The translations under genes were made by a program, and so were the position numbers. From assembly GCA_003354025.1 (NCBI GenBank), contig PIVU01000006.1, positions 1 to 50,036 on the forward strand: a stretch of 50,036 nucleotides of DNA. Reading direction: 5' to 3'. The stretch's first letter is position 1; each line of letters begins with the position of its first letter. The notes under the pieces are model-generated. The model did not search any database, was not told the origin of the DNA, and saw nothing but the letters and a program-made list of their open reading frames with translations. Below are positions 46,418 to 50,036 of this stretch, piece after piece. Source of the stretch: Nitrospirota bacterium (GTDB taxonomy: Bacteria > Nitrospirota > Thermodesulfovibrionia > UBA6902).

Positions 46418-46549
46418 CTGACTGACAAAAATCCACAATATCCTCTTGACCCTGTCTGCTTTGATATACTTAACATTTCAGAGAATGACGTTAACAACTT
46501 CGAAGAAGAAGTAAAGAGCGGATCATTCTTCAACCAGTTGTTCAGGTAA
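46418..46549 (+). other. Open stretch after hemH with protein-like composition, no standard start
   Basis: In the frame CTG 46418 to TAA 46547 the translation includes 'DPVCFDILNISENDVNNFEE', then 'KSGSFFNQLFR'. It has a balanced residue mix that looks coding, but it has no ATG, GTG or TTG. It could be the remnant of a decayed gene, or a small protein starting at a rare codon and coupled to hemH. Chance is also possible. Confidence 0.2.
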
Positions 46550-46583
46550 AATTATAATCGGCCTTTTTAGAAAGACGTAGAGA

Positions 46584-46793
46584 CTATTTTATTTTAATAA
46601 TTTTCATATCCGGCATAGTCATATTAATTGCAAAGGCTGCACAGTCGATTTTACATGCTGAGCATTGACCTTCATACCTGAGAACAATCTTGCTCCCCAT
46701 TATTTCAACCAGTTCCACATGACTGTTATGCGCTTCTAAAAGCCAGTTTATATTATCAATCATCTCAATAATCAGTTCTTTATTATTGCTCAT
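46584..46793 (-). CDS. Small NifU-like domain protein
   Basis: A 69-residue minus-strand protein. It has the central NifU/Nfu pattern 'HVELVEIMGSKIVLRYEGQC', in which the acidic-valine strand leads into the cysteine loop. The loop reads 'GQCSACKIDCAAF', i.e. CxxCxxxC, one more cysteine than the standard CxxC. Nfu-type domains hold or transfer 4Fe-4S clusters. A protein this short would be a stand-alone Nfu domain. It follows the PilZ gene by 6 bases on the same strand, so the two are co-transcribed. With radical SAM enzymes such as AhbD and HemW nearby, cluster delivery to them is conceivable, but that is only inferred. Confidence 0.68.
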   Translation of the reverse strand: MSNNKELIIEMIDNINWLLEAHNSHVELVEIMGSKIVLRYEGQCSACKIDCAAFAINMTMPDMKIIKIK

Positions 46794-46799
46794 TTTTTA

Positions 46800-47186
46800 C
46801 TATTTCAGGGTTAATTCAAATCCATACAATTCCAAATATTCTTTTATTCCATTTGCCGCAAGATAGTGATAAAACTCCATGTACCTGTCTTGACTATCGA
46901 TAATCTCCAGACCAAGACTGCAGGTCGAATTTAAAAGCTGATTCCGTTCACAAACTTCATTAGTCCACACTACCCGGCATAAAAAATCAGTTTTTTCTTT
47001 TTGTACTATCAGTGTTACAGTCACTCTCGCTCCGTGAGCAAATTTCATAGACTCCTGAGTTGATGATATTCGCATATACATACCTCTCTCGGAAATATTC
47101 CCAAGGAATCCGTGATAACTCCTCCTCATAATAGCCAGGTCAGCGCAGATAAATACATTAATTCTTCTGGAATTTCTTTGTGCCAT
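46800..47186 (-). CDS. PilZ-domain protein, c-di-GMP receptor candidate
   Basis: The protein has 128 residues on the minus strand from ATG 47186. I chose it because a 'ggag' Shine-Dalgarno lies about 9 bases upstream of it. The upstream ATG at 47204 has none. The c-di-GMP motif is present: basic 'QRNSRRINV' (RxxxR) and 'NISERGMYM', an NxSxxG variant of the D/NxSxxG loop. A later 'CSLGLEIID' matches the end of the PilZ barrel. It should bind c-di-GMP in the cytoplasm and pass the signal on by contact. The diguanylate cyclase and the HD-GYP enzyme are within 5 kb. The output partner is unknown. Confidence 0.83.
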   Translation of the reverse strand: MAQRNSRRINVFICADLAIMRRSYHGFLGNISERGMYMRISSTQESMKFAHGARVTVTLIVQKEKTDFLCRVVWTNEVCERNQLLNSTCSLGLEIIDSQDRYMEFYHYLAANGIKEYLELYGFELTLK

Positions 47187-47331
47187 TACAGTGTTCTCCG
47201 GCATTTTTTTGAACGAACATGTGAAAAGCCATCAGCACAATACTACCGAACGAAGTGCTGCTATTAGACTCCACTCTGATTAATTCAATACAAAAACTAT
47301 TAATTCCTGATATGTTATGAATTCATAATCA

Positions 47332-47360
47332 TTGACGCCTATGATAAAAAAAGATAAAAT
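47332..47360 (+). promoter_or_regulatory. Sigma70-like promoter for the S24-like regulator
   Basis: TTGACG (47332-47337) and TAAAAT (47355-47360) have a 17-base spacer. Each box is one base off consensus. The predicted start is near 47367, about 317 bases before the gene, so the transcript has a long leader with the hairpins described at 47362. Confidence 0.5.
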
Positions 47361-47361
47361 G

Positions 47362-47395
47362 AAGGGCGATTGAGCATAAAGCCTATCACCCTTTT
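47362..47395 (+). other. Hairpin element followed by TTTT
   Basis: The arms aagggcgat (47362-47370) and atcaccctt (47385-47393) pair with one C.A mismatch and enclose 14 bases. The stem ends in a TTTT run (47392-47395). The element starts within a few bases of the predicted transcription start. It could be a 5' protective hairpin, a weak terminator for upstream transcripts, or part of a structured leader. Confidence 0.35.
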
Positions 47396-47683
47396 AAATG
47401 AAGCTCAGGGTATAACCCTGATTCTCCCGGAGTCGAGTAATGCTTTCTGAGAAACAAAGAAGTAACAGATCATACTTTTGTTCAGAGCAAATGCTTTACC
47501 TGTCTCACATGTCTGAATTACGAGTCCTGCTAAATCGGTCTTTCGCAGCATTACTACTCTTAATTTTTCCGGGCTTTGGTATGGAAGTAACATTCAGCCT
47601 GTCCCCTTTAAAAATAACAGTTTGGTTACAATCTCAATATAAATATAACCATTCGATTATATTTTGTCAAGTTTAATGTAATA

Positions 47684-48286
47684 ATGGGAAATAATTTAGG
47701 TGGGAGAATAAAGCTGGCCAGAAAGAACACCGGCCTGACTCAGGGAGTGCTTGCAGCTAAACTCGGTATTGCCTACCCTACCCTTAATAAATACGAGAGA
47801 GGGCACAGGGTTCCTGATTCCTCTCTCTTACATGAAATGGTTAAGATTCTTAAATGTGATCCCGGCTGGCTGCTAACAGGAGAGGACAACAGTATAAACA
47901 CCTCATTGTCACGAACAGTAAAAATTCCTGTGATGAACAAAGTCTCTGAAACAATTGCCGGGCAGGTATCTGAAGAACCGGAAGAGTACATCGGTTTACC
48001 TGGTATACCTGAAGACGCCTTCGCATTCATAGTTAAGGGTGATAACATGCTGCCTGCTGTCCGTGACGGTGATTATGCAATTTTTGTTCAGCATGAAGAA
48101 ATCTGCAGTGGGGACATTGTGGTGGTAAACAATATGTGGAATGAATCAATGATCCGCAGGTATCACAAGAAGGAAGACACAGTTTTCCTAGTTAACGATA
48201 ACCCCGAATATCCTAAGCCTGAGCCTGACAATCTATACACAATCGTCGGTAAAGTGATAGCCGTCTGGAGGCAGATCAGGATCTAA
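47684..48286 (+). CDS. LexA/cI-like regulator with HTH and inactive S24 domain
   Basis: A 200-residue protein. The N terminus (about 6-60) is an XRE-type helix-turn-helix ('GGRIKLARKNTGLTQ', 'IAYPTLNKYERGHRVPD'). The C terminus has the S24 peptidase fold ('FAFIVKGDNMLPAVRDGDYA', 'GDIVVVNN', 'NPEYPKPEPDN'). The catalytic serine of the GDSM motif is N121 and the catalytic lysine position is R158. These are exactly 37 residues apart, as are Ser119 and Lys156 of E. coli LexA, so the fold is kept but self-cleavage should be impossible. An Ala-Gly pair (A92-G93) remains at a plausible cleavage region. It would act as a dimeric repressor relieved by a signal other than RecA-promoted cleavage. No phage genes are near, so it is probably a chromosomal regulator. 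Confidence 0.88.
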   Translation: MGNNLGGRIKLARKNTGLTQGVLAAKLGIAYPTLNKYERGHRVPDSSLLHEMVKILKCDPGWLLTGEDNSINTSLSRTVKIPVMNKVSETIAGQVSEEPEEYIGLPGIPEDAFAFIVKGDNMLPAVRDGDYAIFVQHEEICSGDIVVVNNMWNESMIRRYHKKEDTVFLVNDNPEYPKPEPDNLYTIVGKVIAVWRQIRI

Positions 48287-48462
48287 TCTGATATTTTCAT
48301 TATTTCGTCCCAGCAATCTTCAACTTTGCATAACGATTCGATCAGCCTGAGAACTGACTGTCTCGTGTAAATTCCATATTTTCACTTTACTGCAGGACTT
48401 GTCAGATTGCAGATTTTACCATGACATGGTAACGTTATTAATAAATATTTTCAGGAGATAAT

Positions 48463-49830
48463 TTGAATAAAGTTGCAATAATCGGCGGTGGCATTTCAGG
48501 ACTTACACTTGCATATGTTCTGGCAAATAAGAGACCTGATCTTGAAATCACAGTATACGAAGCTGATGATCGCCCAGGCGGTAAAGTTTGGAGCGAAAAA
48601 GCAGATGGATTTCTGTGTGAAAAGGGCCCTAACGGATTCCTTGACAACAAACCTAAAACTCTTGAGCTGTGCAGCAGCCTCGGAATCGACCCTGTAAGAA
48701 GCAATCAGAACTCAAAGAAAAGGTTCATCTTTTCAGACAATAAACTTAACGCCCTGCCCGAGTCTCCCATATCATTCATTAAATCAGATCTTCTATCATG
48801 GAAAGGGAAACTCAGATTAATATTTGAACTAACTGCTCCCAAAGGGCCTTCTGATGAAACTGTAGCCGATTTTATAATAAGACGTCTGGGACAGGAAGCA
48901 CTGGACAAACTTATCGACCCTATGTGTTCAGGAATCTATGCCGGAGATCCATACAGCATGAGCATAAAAAATTGCTTTGCCCGTATCAAAGAGCTTGAAC
49001 AGGAATACGGCAGTTTGATAAAAGCCATGATTGCTATAAAAAAACAGAGAAAGAAAGAACAGGGAGCACAAGTCTCTGCTGCCCCGGGCGGGACACTTAC
49101 TTCCTTTTATGACGGTGCACAAACCATTACGGATACTCTCGCAGGAAAACTAGGCAGCAGGCTGAAGCTCGGAGTATCAATAAACAGCATCTCTAAAGAA
49201 AACAGCTCATATAAACTGGAAACCTCCGGAGAACCTGTAAATGCTGATGCAGTAGTATTTGCAACACCGGCATATGCAACTGCTGGAATATTCAGTGGAT
49301 TTGATAATGAAATGAAGGAAGTCCTCTCAAAGATCCCCTACCCGCATGTGTCTGTGGTCTGCTTCGGTTATAAAAAAGAACAGGTCAGTCACCCTCTCAA
49401 TGGCTTTGGCTTTTTGATCCCTCATAAGGAGGGGAGAAATATTTTGGGAAACCTTTGGGATTCCAGTGTGTTTCCTAACAGGGCTGCAGAAGGGCACGTA
49501 CTCTTAAGAGCAATGGTCGGGGGGGCCAAGAACCCTTCAGTAGAGTCTATGGATGATAATAAACTGACAACAATGGTCTTTGATGAACTAAATTCAATAC
49601 TTGGGCTGAAATCAGACCCGGAAATGACACGAGTATACAGATGGAACAAAGCAATACCTCAGTATCTAATTGGACATACCGGCATACTGGAGGCAGCAGA
49701 CACACTACTGAAAAAGTATCCCGGTTTATACATAACCGGTAATGCATACCGGGGGATAGGGATAAATGACTGCGTTGAAAGTGGATACAAACTTGCTGAA
49801 AATATTGCATCAAATATCGATGATATGTAA
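48463..49830 (+). CDS. hemG: Protoporphyrinogen/coproporphyrinogen oxidase, HemY type
   Basis: A 455-residue FAD enzyme starting at TTG 48463, five bases after an 'aggag' Shine-Dalgarno. The dinucleotide-binding start is 'VAIIGGGISGLTLAYVLA' (GxGxxG), followed by 'VYEADDRPGGKVWSEKADGF' and 'CEKGPNGFLDNKP', both typical of the HemY/PPOX family. The middle 'LIDPMCSGIYAGDPYSMSIK' and C-terminal 'YITGNAYRGIGINDCVESGY' complete the pattern. The six-electron oxidation forms a porphyrin from a porphyrinogen, with oxygen as acceptor. In the coproporphyrin branch the same fold (CgoX) acts on coproporphyrinogen III. With HemE and HemH near and no HemN/HemF, the coproporphyrin substrate is favoured, but sequence does not settle it. 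Confidence 0.93.
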   Translation: MNKVAIIGGGISGLTLAYVLANKRPDLEITVYEADDRPGGKVWSEKADGFLCEKGPNGFLDNKPKTLELCSSLGIDPVRSNQNSKKRFIFSDNKLNALPESPISFIKSDLLSWKGKLRLIFELTAPKGPSDETVADFIIRRLGQEALDKLIDPMCSGIYAGDPYSMSIKNCFARIKELEQEYGSLIKAMIAIKKQRKKEQGAQVSAAPGGTLTSFYDGAQTITDTLAGKLGSRLKLGVSINSISKENSSYKLETSGEPVNADAVVFATPAYATAGIFSGFDNEMKEVLSKIPYPHVSVVCFGYKKEQVSHPLNGFGFLIPHKEGRNILGNLWDSSVFPNRAAEGHVLLRAMVGGAKNPSVESMDDNKLTTMVFDELNSILGLKSDPEMTRVYRWNKAIPQYLIGHTGILEAADTLLKKYPGLYITGNAYRGIGINDCVESGYKLAENIASNIDDM

Positions 49831-49902
49831 GATATTTATTCACAGCCTCTGTCAATCTTTTCCTGAAAACAGTTGCGTATTAACATATAAGGACTAACAT
49901 TT

Positions 49903-50036
49903 ATGTCAGTGATTTTTGATAAAGCCATTATTAAGCAAATGACACTACGTAACCGTTTTGTCCGTTCCGCAACATGGGATGGAATGGCAGAACAGAACGG
50001 CATATGCACTGCGCAGTTCGCTGAACATATGGCAAA
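49903..50036 (+). CDS. NADH:flavin oxidoreductase (old yellow enzyme family), 5' fragment
   Basis: The first 44 codons are here; the gene runs off the window. The translation starts with 'MSVIFDKAIIKQMTLRNRFV' and continues with 'RSATWDGMAEQNGICT'. 'L.NRFVRSATW.GMA...G..T' is the characteristic N-terminal stretch of old-yellow-enzyme-type FMN oxidoreductases, with a flavin-contacting part in 'RSATWDGMA'. 'aagga' lies about 10 bases before the ATG. It may belong to the hemG transcript (72 bases apart) or be independent. Substrate cannot be predicted from this part. Confidence 0.85.
   Translation, partial: MSVIFDKAIIKQMTLRNRFVRSATWDGMAEQNGICTAQFAEHMA

Larger units (their letters stand above)
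47187..47683. other. 497-base divergent intergenic region
   Basis: This is the region between the minus-strand PilZ gene and the plus-strand S24-like regulator gene. It holds a 14-base perfect palindrome ttatgaattcataa (47315-47328), a sigma70-like promoter (47332-47360), a hairpin element (47362-47395) and a second small hairpin cagggt-ata-accctg (47406-47420). On the minus strand TTGAAT and TAATAG, 16 bases apart, may serve the PilZ gene. A 78-codon frame at 47440 is judged spurious. Confidence 0.5.

Noticed and set aside
47362-47430. Fluoride or GEMM (c-di-GMP) riboswitch
   Set aside because: The start 'gggcgat' is suggestive, but the conserved core sequences of either class are not found in order.
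47440-47676. 78-codon plus-strand frame before the S24-like regulator
   Set aside because: No Shine-Dalgarno, no family pattern, and it overlaps the structured leader. One hydrophobic stretch is not enough to support it.

Overview
The window reads as a chromosomal stretch of a Gram-negative, AT-rich bacterium with a versatile redox and heme metabolism. A Nitrospirota-like or deltaproteobacterial-type lineage is my best guess, because of the XrtA/PEP-CTERM-style exopolysaccharide genes and an AhbD-like heme gene beside hemE, but no ribosomal or other marker gene is present to prove it. Almost everything is on the + strand. The only clear minus-strand genes are two small ones at 46.6-47.2 kb.

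Region 1 (1-1263) is the 3' end of a Calx-beta repeat surface protein, closed by a perfect 14-bp inverted repeat. Region 2 (about 1.5-26.9 kb) is a long co-directional polysaccharide locus. It holds four GT-A-type transferases, six or seven GT-B-type transferases, a Wzy/WaaL-like polymerase or ligase, a CapK-like adenylating enzyme, three FemAB/GNAT-like acyl or aminoacyl transferases, three deacetylase-fold proteins, a methyltransferase and a membrane-anchored dimethylformamidase-like protein. At its end stand a sugar N-formyltransferase, a PglC-type initiating sugar-phosphate transferase and a DegT-type aminotransferase. No flippase, chain-length regulator or exosortase is in the window, so the locus probably continues upstream or relies on genes elsewhere.

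Region 3 (27-38.4 kb) starts with a four-helix-bundle protein. A 437-base regulatory region follows, with stacked sigma70 and sigma54 promoter-like elements and a self-terminating hairpin. Then come two large secreted proteins (764 and about 1700 residues) that share an unassigned domain of about 380-390 residues, combined with different carbohydrate-binding modules. An ElyC-like DUF218 protein and a membrane-anchored SGNH esterase close the region. These look like the outer-surface partners of the polysaccharide.

Region 4 (38.5-50 kb) is a heme biosynthesis neighbourhood: hemW, ahbD-like, hemE, hemH and hemG/hemY. Interleaved with them is a c-di-GMP set: an HD-GYP phosphodiesterase, a diguanylate cyclase with a c-type heme motif in its sensor, and a PilZ protein. 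HemW lacks the fourth cysteine of true HemN, and no HemN, HemF or ChdC is present. The set HemE + HemY + HemH + AhbD suggests a hybrid coproporphyrin route in which AhbD makes heme b from coproheme. A LexA/S24-type regulator lacking both catalytic residues and the start of an old-yellow-enzyme gene complete the window.

The most interesting signals are: the shared secreted-protein domain and its sigma54-like control region; the formyltransferase plus dimethylformamidase-like pairing; the hybrid heme gene set with its heme-sensing cyclase; and the dead S24 repressor whose two substitutions (N121, R158) sit exactly 37 residues apart, as the catalytic pair does in E. coli LexA.
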